Assembly (NCBI GenBank): GCA_016845105.1
Contig: JAERTF010000041.1
Coordinates: forward strand, 28,750 to 92,749
Source: Bacteroidota bacterium
GTDB lineage: Bacteria; Bacteroidota; Bacteroidia; Bacteroidales; F082
Reading direction: 5' to 3'
Length of the DNA: 64,000 nt
Shown one piece after another: positions 19,901 to 28,378 of this stretch (position 1 is the first letter of the stretch; each line of letters opens with the position of its first letter). The translations under genes and the position numbers were made by a program. The notes beneath the pieces are model-generated. The model was given only the letters and a program-made list of their open reading frames with translations, was not told where the DNA came from and searched no databases.

Positions 19901-21137
19901 AGCATGGCAACAAATACTTACATTACCTGATGAGCAGATCTGGAATACAAGATTATTATTAAAGAAGAACCTTATAGAAGCTATAAAAGAGAAACTAAAA
20001 AATGATCTTACAAAAAGGCAAGAAGCACCTTCTCTAATTATAAATTCCACTGCTAAAATTAAGGAAGAGACATTGATTGTAGGCTTTGCAAGAAGATTTG
20101 CAACATATAAACGAGCTCATCTATTATTTACTGATATCGCACGACTATCTAAGATTGTAAACAACAAAAAGAAGCCGGTTATTTTTATTTTCTCAGGCAA
20201 GGCTCACCCTAACGACAAAGCTGGTCAGGATCTAATAAAAAGGATAATTGAAATTAGTAAAATGAAGGAATTCATAGGTAAAATACTCTTCCTTGAGAAC
20301 TATGATATGATATCCGGAAAATTACTCACAAGTAGTGTCGACATTTGGTTGAACACACCTACCCGCCCGTTAGAAGCTTCTGGTACGAGTGGTGAAAAAG
20401 CTGTTATGAATGGTGTTGCAAATTTCAGTGTTCTTGATGGCTGGTGGGCAGAAGGTTATAAACCAGAAGCAGGCTGGGCTATTGAAGAGTCAAAAACGTT
20501 TGCCAACCAACAGTTTCAAGATGAACTTGATGCACAAATTATATACAGTACTTTTGAGAAAGAAATTGTAAAAAAGTATTACAATAAAGATGAAAATGGT
20601 GTATCTGGTAGTTGGGTATCATACATAAAGAATACCATCGCAAAAGTTGCTCCAAACTTCACAATGCAGCGTATGTTAGAAGATTATTACAAGTTATATT
20701 ACTCACCATTATTCAAGAGAAAAGAAGAGCTTTACAGTAACAATTTTACTCCTGCTGTTGATTTGGTTGTGTGGAAAAACAAGCTTCAGAATGCTTGGGA
20801 TAATATTACTTTAGATTCCCTGATAATTCCGGATGCAGATAATAAGCCACTTGAATTTGGAAAACATTTCGTTGCCGAAATCTCATTAAACATCCCAAAC
20901 CTTGACCCAATTGATATTGGTGCTGAGATTATTATGGGGAACAAAGTAAATGGTGAGGTAACCAAAATATCTTTCAAAGATGAGTTGAAGGTTGTGAAAT
21001 TCGAAAACGGAAAAGTTGTATTTAAATGTGAGTTCCCACTTGAACACACAGGTGTTTATGATTATGCCTTTAGGATATTTCCAAAAAATAGCTTGCTCAA
21101 ATACAGAATGGATTTTCCTCTTGTTAAATGGATATAA
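16935..21137 (+). CDS. Fused glycogen synthase (GT3) - alpha-glucan phosphorylase (GT35)
   Basis: 1400-residue cytoplasmic fusion of two opposed activities. Residues about 1-560 are a GT3 glycogen synthase of the eukaryote type, starting FETSWEVCNKIGGIYTVLST, with THATVMGRSIAG in the middle and the donor-site region FPSYYEPWGYTPLES near residue 420. A linker near 540-575 leads into a GT35 phosphorylase starting LPKELQPLKELAFNLWWSWN, with FSMEYGLH and SGGLGILAGD, HSNEGHSAF, and the PLP site RPLEASGTSGEKAVMNG with predicted PLP Lys1155. The GT35 part is of the short maltodextrin/alpha-glucan family type, without the allosteric N-terminus of muscle/E. coli GlgP. No frameshift separates the halves. 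It probably both builds and degrades storage glucan. No glgB, glgC or glgX lies in the window; GT3 uses UDP- rather than ADP-glucose. Confidence 0.9.
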   Translation: MNIDPEYIFETSWEVCNKIGGIYTVLSTKAKSILEEFDNKYILIGPDVWKETTSNPDFIEDVSLFSDWKTISAKQGLKVRTGRWNIEGKPQVILVDFTTLYQKKDEIFAHLWETYKLDSLHGEWDYIESAMFGYAAGQVVESFQKYYLPLPTNIVAHFHEWMTGSGVLYLKNKAPQISTAFTTHATVMGRSIAGNGFPLYENIEQYQPDRIARDFNITSKHSLESLSAQEADVFTTVSTITAKECKQFFGVNPHIITTNGFEKDFVPDGKEFEKKRKIARKRALQIASKHTGVTYDKDTILLINSGRYEYTNKGIDLFIKSLNNIKNDVTKKIVAYITVPAGHGEPIPTGDGQFSGINRFLTHHLNNPDYDPILNEINNLGLKNDESDNVHIIFSPVYLDGNDGVINLPYYDFLIGFDLSIFPSYYEPWGYTPLESVAFRIPTLTTNYAGFGDWVTNEFKLAHNSVRVIKRNEGKGSRAVKQIENSIRDFAKLDNHIGIRKETSKVLKKALWQEMSVNYLNAWALAIRNSERRKINLPVKKYTETLKIDAIVNSHKPDWKKILVQNTLPKELQPLKELAFNLWWSWNYKATNMFASVDEEKWKAFENNPVKLVESLSKEDIDRLKNDSVFINNLNDVFADFKDYMKKSEDKPKEMVGYFSMEYGLHNSLKIFSGGLGILAGDYLKQASDSNKNLIALGLLYRNGYFKQELSIFGDQQARYKAQKFTELPILPVRDENGEWITVLVALPGRTITAKAWRVNVGRIPLYLLDTDVEANNYEDRDITAQLYGGDNEHRLKQEILLGIGGVRLINKIGLEPTIFHSNEGHSAFSGLERIKDFMENQKLDFHVSRELVRANTLFTTHTPVPAGHDAFDEHLMRAYLSHFSDIFKISWEQFMAMGRHNIANSHEKFSMSLLATGLSQEVNGVSKIHGRVSREMFTSLYPGYFTEELHIGHVTNGVHYFTWTDELWQKLYKENFHKDFENHQSDPKAWQQILTLPDEQIWNTRLLLKKNLIEAIKEKLKNDLTKRQEAPSLIINSTAKIKEETLIVGFARRFATYKRAHLLFTDIARLSKIVNNKKKPVIFIFSGKAHPNDKAGQDLIKRIIEISKMKEFIGKILFLENYDMISGKLLTSSVDIWLNTPTRPLEASGTSGEKAVMNGVANFSVLDGWWAEGYKPEAGWAIEESKTFANQQFQDELDAQIIYSTFEKEIVKKYYNKDENGVSGSWVSYIKNTIAKVAPNFTMQRMLEDYYKLYYSPLFKRKEELYSNNFTPAVDLVVWKNKLQNAWDNITLDSLIIPDADNKPLEFGKHFVAEISLNIPNLDPIDIGAEIIMGNKVNGEVTKISFKDELKVVKFENGKVVFKCEFPLEHTGVYDYAFRIFPKNSLLKYRMDFPLVKWI

Positions 21138-21269
21138 CCGAGAAATTAACAAAAAAATTACTTGATAGGGGAAATACATGTGGTTAACTAGTTAACTGTT
21201 TTAATATCATAAATCACTGTTTGAGTTTTTTGTAATTTAGTGGTTTAAGAATTTTAGGACAACTAATAA

Positions 21270-24101
21270 ATGTATTTTCTGCTGGCTATATCAAAATTAA
21301 GACTAAACAATCTATTTATTCTCTTTATTCTCATTTCTTACCTTCATTTTGGTCTATCTGCAAATGAACAAAACACTAAAACAATTGACAGTCTTTTATC
21401 GGGTTTAAAAAATGGAAGAAATGATTCCACTAGTATATTTATTCTTGTTAAACAAGCTGATAGCATGGAGTCATTATCCATTAAGAGCATTGGCAAGACT
21501 ACAACAAATGAATATCTTCAACTTGCAAATACATTAGCAATTGACTCGGGGCTGATTAATAGTTTATCATATGAAATTGATAGAATTGGTGTTAAATATA
21601 GAAATAATGGCAACTACATTGCAGCACTAAAGTTTCATAACTGGGCAGATGATATTGCCAACAGAATCGCTAATAAAAACCTAAACTCAATAATTTACAA
21701 TAATATTGGAGTTGTATATCGTAGGCTTGATGATTACCAAACTGCATTGTCAAATCATATAAAGGCACTTCAACTTGCTGAAGAAACAAGAAACATAAAA
21801 AGCCAGGCAATAGCAATAAATAGTATCGGAAATATTCAGATGATGATTGGAAATTATGATGAGTCGCTTGAGTATTTTAAACAAAGTTTAATTCTTGAAC
21901 AAAAACTTAATAATCTACTTGGAATTGCAATTAACCTTAACAACATTGGTAATGTGTATGCTACAAAAGAAGAGTACCCAAAGGCCATTGAATACTTTAA
22001 CCTATCGTTAGATGTTAATAAAGAAATCAAATCACAGAGAGGTATTGCGATTTGTTATAACGACATAGGTAATGTTTTTGAAACATTGGGACAACTTGAT
22101 GAAGCGTTACAATACTACCTTGATGCTTTTAATATTAATAAAAAAATAAACGACAAGTATAATAAAGCTTACTCCTACTTACAAGTTGGAAAATTATATA
22201 TCAGACTAAATCATAATCAAAGGGCATATGAATATTTAATAACAGGTTTAGATATTGCCAAGAGCATAGGAGTAAAAGCATTTATAATGGAATTTTATAC
22301 TGCCTTATACAAAATAAATAGAGCTCAGAAGAATTATGAGAAAGCATTTAATTATCTAGAGCTATCACATAGTTACCACGACTCGATAAATAATATTAAC
22401 CTCAGGAAAGAAGTTGCTCGGTTACAGATTAAGTTTGAAAGCGAGCAGAAAGAGAGTCATATTGCTAGTCTAGAACAAAATGCTGAATTTGCTGAACTAG
22501 ATATCAAACGCCAAAAATTCATAACCATACTAATACTAAGTGCATTTATTATTGCTTTGGGGTTTGTGATATCCTTATCTTATTATCTTTTTAATAAAAA
22601 CAAAACCAATAAGCTATTGTTGGAGCGAAATAGTTTAATTGAAAAAACTAAAGCTGAATTGGATAGCTATTCAAAGCAATTGTTGATAGCAAAACAAGAA
22701 GCAGAACGTAATAGCAAAACAAAAAGCGAGTTTCTTGCAAATATGAGTCATGAAATAAGGACTCCACTAAATTCCGTAATTGGATTTGCTGATTTGCTTA
22801 GCGAATCGGTTAATGACCCCCAACAACTTAACCATCTAAAAGTAATAAAATCAAGCGGTAAAACATTACTTACTCTTATAAACGACATACTTGATTTAAG
22901 CAAAATTGAAGCCGGAAAATTAACCATTGAATATGAAAAAATTAATCCTGAATTTATTATTGAAGACATAACTCAAATATTTTATCATAGGTCTTTTGAA
23001 AAGAACATTGAACTTAAGACAACCATATCTCCAGACCTACCTGATACCATATTATTTAGTGAATTAAGATTACGTCAAATTTTATTTAACATTGTAGGCA
23101 ACTCCATAAAATTTACCCATAGTGGTTCTATAAATATAGATGTACTCACACAAGCAACTGATTCAATAGATGAAATAGATATGGTTATTAACATAACTGA
23201 TACAGGAATTGGAATAAAAGAAACAGAGTTTCAAAACATTTTTGAACCATTTAATCAATCTAATACAAGCACAAATACCCAGGGGACAGGACTTGGTTTA
23301 GCCATTACAAAACGATTAGTTGAAATGATGAATGGAACAATACATATGGTAAGTCAGGAAGGTGTTGGCACAAAATTCTCAATACATTTCCCCCAAATTA
23401 AGACAATTGAAACAGAATCAGATAGTTTAAACAATAGCACTCAAACATTTGCAAACACAAAATTTATAAAAATCCTGGTTCTTGCTAACACACCATATGA
23501 CTGTAAAGCACTAAACATCAGTGGTATTAAAAATTTAAATAAGGATATTGTATATAATCTAGAAGATGCAAAATCACATTTGTTAGATAAAAATATAGTT
23601 ATAATATGTGGATATTCAGAAGATGAATCCATTGAGGCCCTTATTACCTTAGGACAGAAAAACAAACACACGAACGTAGTTTACATTGTAATAACTAATA
23701 AGGTATTTGAGTATGGTGATAAAAATGTAGTATTTTTTGATATGGCATCTTCACAAAAAGAAATGGCCAGATCATTAGTTAGTATTTTCAAAAAGATTTC
23801 ATTCGATAAAAAATCAAGCTATTACTTCCAAGAGATATTATCCTCCAGTTCATCTAGCATATTTATTTCTGACATTACGCATGTATTTAACAACAATTTT
23901 AAAATAGCATACACAACGAAAATGTCGAGTAATATACTTGAGTTTATGACAAGGTTAAGGATTATTGCAGAAAAACATGAAGCAAATGGACTAATGAGTT
24001 ATTGTGACGACTTAGAAGCTACAATCAACAATTTCGAAATTGAAGAAATTGATAATCTTCTTAATTTATTTAATATAAATTACCAGCTTATTAATGAATA
24101 A
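21270..24101 (+). CDS. TPR-repeat sensor histidine kinase with degenerate receiver domain
   Basis: 943-residue membrane sensor kinase. A Sec signal peptide or first membrane segment (about residues 10-30) leads to a periplasmic region with about six or seven tetratricopeptide repeats (about 95-390; e.g. NNIGNVYATKEEYPKAIEYF). A single membrane helix lies at about 416-440, then a coiled coil, and HisKA with MSHEIRTPLNSVIGFADLL (phospho-acceptor His494). HATPase_c follows, with N box NIVGNSIKFTH, DTGIGIKE and GTGLGLAITKRL. Residues about 731-850 look like a receiver domain, but the phosphorylatable Asp position reads IVIICGYSED, so it is probably a pseudo-receiver. The tail (NNFEIEEIDNLLNLF) is like that of many hybrid kinases. 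Its stop overlaps the start of the next kinase by 8 bases, so translation is probably coupled. Confidence 0.88.
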   Translation: MYFLLAISKLRLNNLFILFILISYLHFGLSANEQNTKTIDSLLSGLKNGRNDSTSIFILVKQADSMESLSIKSIGKTTTNEYLQLANTLAIDSGLINSLSYEIDRIGVKYRNNGNYIAALKFHNWADDIANRIANKNLNSIIYNNIGVVYRRLDDYQTALSNHIKALQLAEETRNIKSQAIAINSIGNIQMMIGNYDESLEYFKQSLILEQKLNNLLGIAINLNNIGNVYATKEEYPKAIEYFNLSLDVNKEIKSQRGIAICYNDIGNVFETLGQLDEALQYYLDAFNINKKINDKYNKAYSYLQVGKLYIRLNHNQRAYEYLITGLDIAKSIGVKAFIMEFYTALYKINRAQKNYEKAFNYLELSHSYHDSINNINLRKEVARLQIKFESEQKESHIASLEQNAEFAELDIKRQKFITILILSAFIIALGFVISLSYYLFNKNKTNKLLLERNSLIEKTKAELDSYSKQLLIAKQEAERNSKTKSEFLANMSHEIRTPLNSVIGFADLLSESVNDPQQLNHLKVIKSSGKTLLTLINDILDLSKIEAGKLTIEYEKINPEFIIEDITQIFYHRSFEKNIELKTTISPDLPDTILFSELRLRQILFNIVGNSIKFTHSGSINIDVLTQATDSIDEIDMVINITDTGIGIKETEFQNIFEPFNQSNTSTNTQGTGLGLAITKRLVEMMNGTIHMVSQEGVGTKFSIHFPQIKTIETESDSLNNSTQTFANTKFIKILVLANTPYDCKALNISGIKNLNKDIVYNLEDAKSHLLDKNIVIICGYSEDESIEALITLGQKNKHTNVVYIVITNKVFEYGDKNVVFFDMASSQKEMARSLVSIFKKISFDKKSSYYFQEILSSSSSSIFISDITHVFNNNFKIAYTTKMSSNILEFMTRLRIIAEKHEANGLMSYCDDLEATINNFEIEEIDNLLNLFNINYQLINE

Positions 24102-27100
24102 CAATCATACCAACTATAAAACAAGCTTAAGTCAAGTATTCAGACTATCATCTTTATTAAGTTTTTACTTATTGTTAGGCTTTGTGCTTATTATATTTAG
24201 ATTAGATGCCCAAAACAAATCACATAGTGATAGTTTGCAGCATTTGTTTATTTCTGATTCAACGTTCACACCCGAAGAGCGACTTAATTTAGCAATTAGC
24301 CTAATTGATATATTCTCCAAATCAATTCCTGCCAAGGCCGACGAGTACACATTGGCAGCAATAGAGATTGCCACGTATATGAGTGATAATAAAAAGGTCC
24401 GAGAATTTAATTTGATTCTTGCAACGAGTAAAAATGATCAGTGTGAATATTCTAATGCTGACATAATTTATCAATCATTATCCAATTCAATAAGTGATAG
24501 TGATAATCCGCAAGAGACTGCTAATCTATATTATCTAATTGCTGACAATTATTTTGATTGGAGCAAATATGATGAATCAGACAAATACTTCAATATTGCT
24601 CTACAAGAATTCACTAGGATTAAAGATAAGTACGGAGTTGCCAAATCACACATTGGGCTTTCGGCAATAGCATCAACATATGGTGATTATGAAAAGGCAA
24701 TTGGACATATGCAGTTGGCACGTGATATATACACTGAAGTTAATGACCCTCAAAGTCTTACAAAAACCGCATTGGGTATAGGTACAATATTAGAGAGCTT
24801 GGGTAATTATGAAAGAGCTCTTGCATATTACAAACAAGCATATGAGGGTTTCAACGAAAACGAAGATAAACTTCAGGAGATAAACATGTTGCTGCACATT
24901 GGAGATATACTATTAAAGCAGAAAAAATATACAGAAGCTTTAGCCTACTTCAATGAGGCAACACAGTTGGAGAAAACAAACAGTAATCAAAAATTACGAT
25001 CCATTTGTTATAGTAACCTTGGAGAAGTATACTATGCAATTAAAGAATATGATACTGCACTAAATTTTCAGGAAAAATCGCTTGAAATTAAATATGTAGT
25101 TGGTGACAAGAAGAGAATTGCAATATCACTTCTAAGCATTGGCAAAATCTATTTTGCTCAAAAAAACAATGAATTCGCTGAACAATATATACTTAATAGT
25201 TTAAACCTTGCCAAAGAAATAGGTTATAAAAATGTTGAAATGGAATCTCTATTATTATTGGCTAAAATTAATAAGGAGAAATCAAATTTTTCTGTCTCAT
25301 ATGAGTATTTAACTGAATATATATCCTTAAAAGATACTTTACTCAATTTGGATAACCAGTCGATGATTAATAATCTAACCGTTAAATATGAGTCAGAAAG
25401 ATATGAAAAAGAGAATGAAATACTTAGACAAAAGGATTCGATTACGACACTAGAATTAGAATATCAAAAAAGCACTAAACTATTTGCCATAGCTTTTTTA
25501 ATATTTATTGTTGTAATATCGCTTATTATAATACTTTTCATCCATCTGAAATCTATACAAAACAGAAAGAATTATGCTGTATTGGCAAAAAAAAATAAAG
25601 AGATTACTGAACAGAAAGAAAGTCTAAGTGAGCTGAACAAAAATCTTGAATACAGCAAAGAGCAGTTCAAGAGCATTGTTGAAAATGCAACAATAGGAAT
25701 GTATCAAACTCATAAAGATGGAAGCATATTATATGCAAACTCTGGATTGATTAAAATGCTGGGATTTAATAACATGTCGGAATTAGCAAAGGTAAACCTC
25801 AATGCATATAAAACTCGTAAATCTTTCATTAACCTATTGGAGGAAAAACATATAATCTCAGGACGACAGGATGTATGGAAGCGAAAAGATGGAAGTAGTA
25901 TGTATGTTAACGAAAGTGCATGGATAGCAAAAAACAAAGATGGTGAGACAACTCATTTCGAAGGAATTGTAGAAGACATAACTAAACGAAAGGAAGCTGA
26001 AGTTGCACTTAAACAATCAAAAATAGACTTACAAAACATAAATTCAGAATTAGAAACAAAAAACAAAGAGTTTGAATTAGCTAAAAATCAAGCTATAGCT
26101 GCCAATGAAATAAAAAGCCAGTTTATTGCAAATGTTAGTCATGAAATAAGAACACCAATGAATTCAATACTTGGATTCACCGACTTACTTGGCAAACTAA
26201 TTACTGAAAAAAAACAACTTTCATATATTGGAGCAATAAAATCAAGTAGTATTAGTTTGTTGGCTTTGATAAATGATATACTGGATTTATCGAAAATTCA
26301 AGCCGGAGAAATTGAAATAATTTATGAACCCATTTCATTTGAAATGATTTTTGTAGATATTGAGCGAATGTTCAAACTTAAGTTGCAAGAAAAAAACCTT
26401 AGCTTTAAATCTGTAATAGATCACAATATTCCCAAAACACTTTTTTTAGATAAAGTACGTATAATGCAAATTTTAACCAACTTGGTTGGAAACGCAATAA
26501 AGTTTACTGATAGAGGAATTATTAGCCTGGAAATAACTGGTAAACGAATAACTGATTACATCGATTTACAAATTTCGATTGCGGATTCTGGAATTGGCAT
26601 ATCAGAATTAGAGCATAGTACTATTTTTGAAGCTTTTAAACAAAGTAAAACCAGACATGAAAATTCAGGCGGAGGTACCGGACTGGGATTAAGCATCACA
26701 AAAAGACTAATTGAAGTAATGGGAGGAAGCATTTCTGTAAATAGTGAAGTAGGAAAAGGAAGTAATTTTATTATATCTCTACCAAATATTGAGATAGCTT
26801 CAGATGATACACAAACTTCTCAAAATAATAGTATTAAGGATATTTATGAATCTTCTGATAAAATTACAAACAAACTAGCTCATGACTTTAAATTTGATAG
26901 CTCGATTGATATTGATGAAGATGTACGGAAGAAATTAGTTATTAAGTACATGATAAAATGGGAAGTTTTAAACCGAAATCATATAATTAATGAGATTGTT
27001 GTTTTCGGGCAGGAGTTACTGGAATTTAGTAAAAAAGAAAACAATACATACCTTACTAAATTTAGTGAGGCTCTAATTTTTTATTCCAACAATTATGATA

Positions 27101-27165
27101 TTGAAATGATTAATAAGCTCCTCGAATTGATGGGGAAAATAATTAAATCAGAAAATAAATCCTAG
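24094..27165 (+). CDS. TPR-PAS sensor histidine kinase
   Basis: 1023-residue paralogue of the kinase before it. N-terminal membrane segment/signal (about residues 17-38), periplasmic TPR repeats (about 100-400, e.g. YSNLGEVYYAIKEYDTALNF), membrane helix about 461-485, coiled coil, then a PAS domain (about 525-640; SIVENATIGMYQTHKDGSIL to FEGIVEDITKRKEAE). HisKA has NVSHEIRTPMNSILGFTDLL (His683), and HATPase_c has NLVGNAIKFTD, DSGIGISE and GTGLGLSITKRL. Unlike its neighbour it has no receiver-like domain; the chain runs straight into a helical tail ending YDIEMINKLLELM, which resembles the tail of the first kinase. It overlaps that gene by 8 bases and is followed after 13 bases by the receiver-kinase. 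Confidence 0.9.
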   Translation: MNNNHTNYKTSLSQVFRLSSLLSFYLLLGFVLIIFRLDAQNKSHSDSLQHLFISDSTFTPEERLNLAISLIDIFSKSIPAKADEYTLAAIEIATYMSDNKKVREFNLILATSKNDQCEYSNADIIYQSLSNSISDSDNPQETANLYYLIADNYFDWSKYDESDKYFNIALQEFTRIKDKYGVAKSHIGLSAIASTYGDYEKAIGHMQLARDIYTEVNDPQSLTKTALGIGTILESLGNYERALAYYKQAYEGFNENEDKLQEINMLLHIGDILLKQKKYTEALAYFNEATQLEKTNSNQKLRSICYSNLGEVYYAIKEYDTALNFQEKSLEIKYVVGDKKRIAISLLSIGKIYFAQKNNEFAEQYILNSLNLAKEIGYKNVEMESLLLLAKINKEKSNFSVSYEYLTEYISLKDTLLNLDNQSMINNLTVKYESERYEKENEILRQKDSITTLELEYQKSTKLFAIAFLIFIVVISLIIILFIHLKSIQNRKNYAVLAKKNKEITEQKESLSELNKNLEYSKEQFKSIVENATIGMYQTHKDGSILYANSGLIKMLGFNNMSELAKVNLNAYKTRKSFINLLEEKHIISGRQDVWKRKDGSSMYVNESAWIAKNKDGETTHFEGIVEDITKRKEAEVALKQSKIDLQNINSELETKNKEFELAKNQAIAANEIKSQFIANVSHEIRTPMNSILGFTDLLGKLITEKKQLSYIGAIKSSSISLLALINDILDLSKIQAGEIEIIYEPISFEMIFVDIERMFKLKLQEKNLSFKSVIDHNIPKTLFLDKVRIMQILTNLVGNAIKFTDRGIISLEITGKRITDYIDLQISIADSGIGISELEHSTIFEAFKQSKTRHENSGGGTGLGLSITKRLIEVMGGSISVNSEVGKGSNFIISLPNIEIASDDTQTSQNNSIKDIYESSDKITNKLAHDFKFDSSIDIDEDVRKKLVIKYMIKWEVLNRNHIINEIVVFGQELLEFSKKENNTYLTKFSEALIFYSNNYDIEMINKLLELMGKIIKSENKS

Positions 27166-27178
27166 AAAAGTAGTAATA

Positions 27179-28345
27179 ATGAAAGATGGATCGGAAAAAA
27201 TACTTATTGTCGATGATGTATCAAAAAACACACAGATACTTGGCAATATACTAGCTCAAAAAGAATTTCAAATTGCTTATGCTCAAAATGGACAGCAGGC
27301 GTTGGATATTTGTCGTGTTCAGGATTTTGATCTAATACTTCTTGATATAATGATGCCAGGTATGGATGGTTACGAAGTATGTAAAAGGCTTAAAGAAGAT
27401 TCAAAAACCAAGGAAATTCCAATTATATTCTTAACTGCAAAAGCAGATATGGAGAGCATTATAAAAGGATTTGACACTGGTGGTCAGGATTATATTACCA
27501 AACCATTTAATGCTGCAGAGTTATTAGCAAGAGTAGATAACCATTTACTAATAAAAAGACAACGAGAAAGCCTTAAGGATATAAATAATCACTTAGAAGA
27601 ACTTGTTCAAGAAAGGACTAGAGAACTTGAAAAAGCAAATAGGCAATTAGGAATACTTGATCAGGCTAAAAGTAACTTTCTATCTGTTATTAGCCATGAG
27701 ATACGTACACCTCTAAATGGTGTTATTGGTTTAACTGAGCTATTAAATCAAACAAACATCGATAAAGATCAACAAGAATACTTATCATACTTAAAAAATG
27801 TTTCGAGAAGACTTGTAAAATTTAGTGATACTGCTCTACTCATTACTACACTAAAGATAGATAATGAGCTTCCAGATAAATTACCAGTTTCGTTGGATAA
27901 TTTAATTACTGATACTATTGATGATTTTGGGAATAATGAAATACACAATAATCTAAATATCAAAACAACAATTAATGACAAAGATCTACTTGTAAAAGTT
28001 GATTCTGATCTACTCAAAACTTGTTTTTTAATGATAATAGAAAATTCGGCAAAGTTTAGTGCAACCAATCTAGATGTTAGTATTACCAAAGATGAAAACC
28101 AAGTCTCAATTTGTTTTACTGATGATGGTCCAGGGTTTACAGATACGGCTTTATCAAACATTTTTGAGCTTTTCTCATCTGGAGATATTCTTCATTCAGA
28201 AGGATCGGGTTTGGGATTAGCTGCAGCAAAATTAATTCTTGATGCTCATGAAGCTAAAATAAGTGTGAAAAATATTGAGCCCACAGGAGCTATGGTAACC
28301 GTTAAAATTAACTATATATCAAAAGAGGAATTCTTGAGCAAGTAA
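27179..28345 (+). CDS. Receiver-histidine kinase hybrid (REC-HisKA-HATPase)
   Basis: 388-residue soluble protein without membrane segments. The receiver domain comes first (residues about 5-120): ILIVDDVSKN, phospho-acceptor Asp56 in LILLDIMMPGMDGYEV, conserved Thr in IIFLTAKAD and Lys in DYITKPFNAAELL. A coiled coil (about 130-165) leads to HisKA with VISHEIRTPLNGVIGLTELL (His173) and a compact HATPase_c with IENSAKFS, DDGPGFTD and GSGLGLAAAKLI. It lies 13 bases after the TPR-PAS kinase and so completes a three-gene signalling operon. A likely role is to accept phosphate from the two TPR kinases through Asp56 and to change its own kinase activity. No DNA-binding output domain is present in any of the three. 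Confidence 0.9.
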   Translation: MKDGSEKILIVDDVSKNTQILGNILAQKEFQIAYAQNGQQALDICRVQDFDLILLDIMMPGMDGYEVCKRLKEDSKTKEIPIIFLTAKADMESIIKGFDTGGQDYITKPFNAAELLARVDNHLLIKRQRESLKDINNHLEELVQERTRELEKANRQLGILDQAKSNFLSVISHEIRTPLNGVIGLTELLNQTNIDKDQQEYLSYLKNVSRRLVKFSDTALLITTLKIDNELPDKLPVSLDNLITDTIDDFGNNEIHNNLNIKTTINDKDLLVKVDSDLLKTCFLMIIENSAKFSATNLDVSITKDENQVSICFTDDGPGFTDTALSNIFELFSSGDILHSEGSGLGLAAAKLILDAHEAKISVKNIEPTGAMVTVKINYISKEEFLSK

Positions 28346-28378
28346 TCTATTTACGGGTATTAATGTAAGGTGCCTAAG

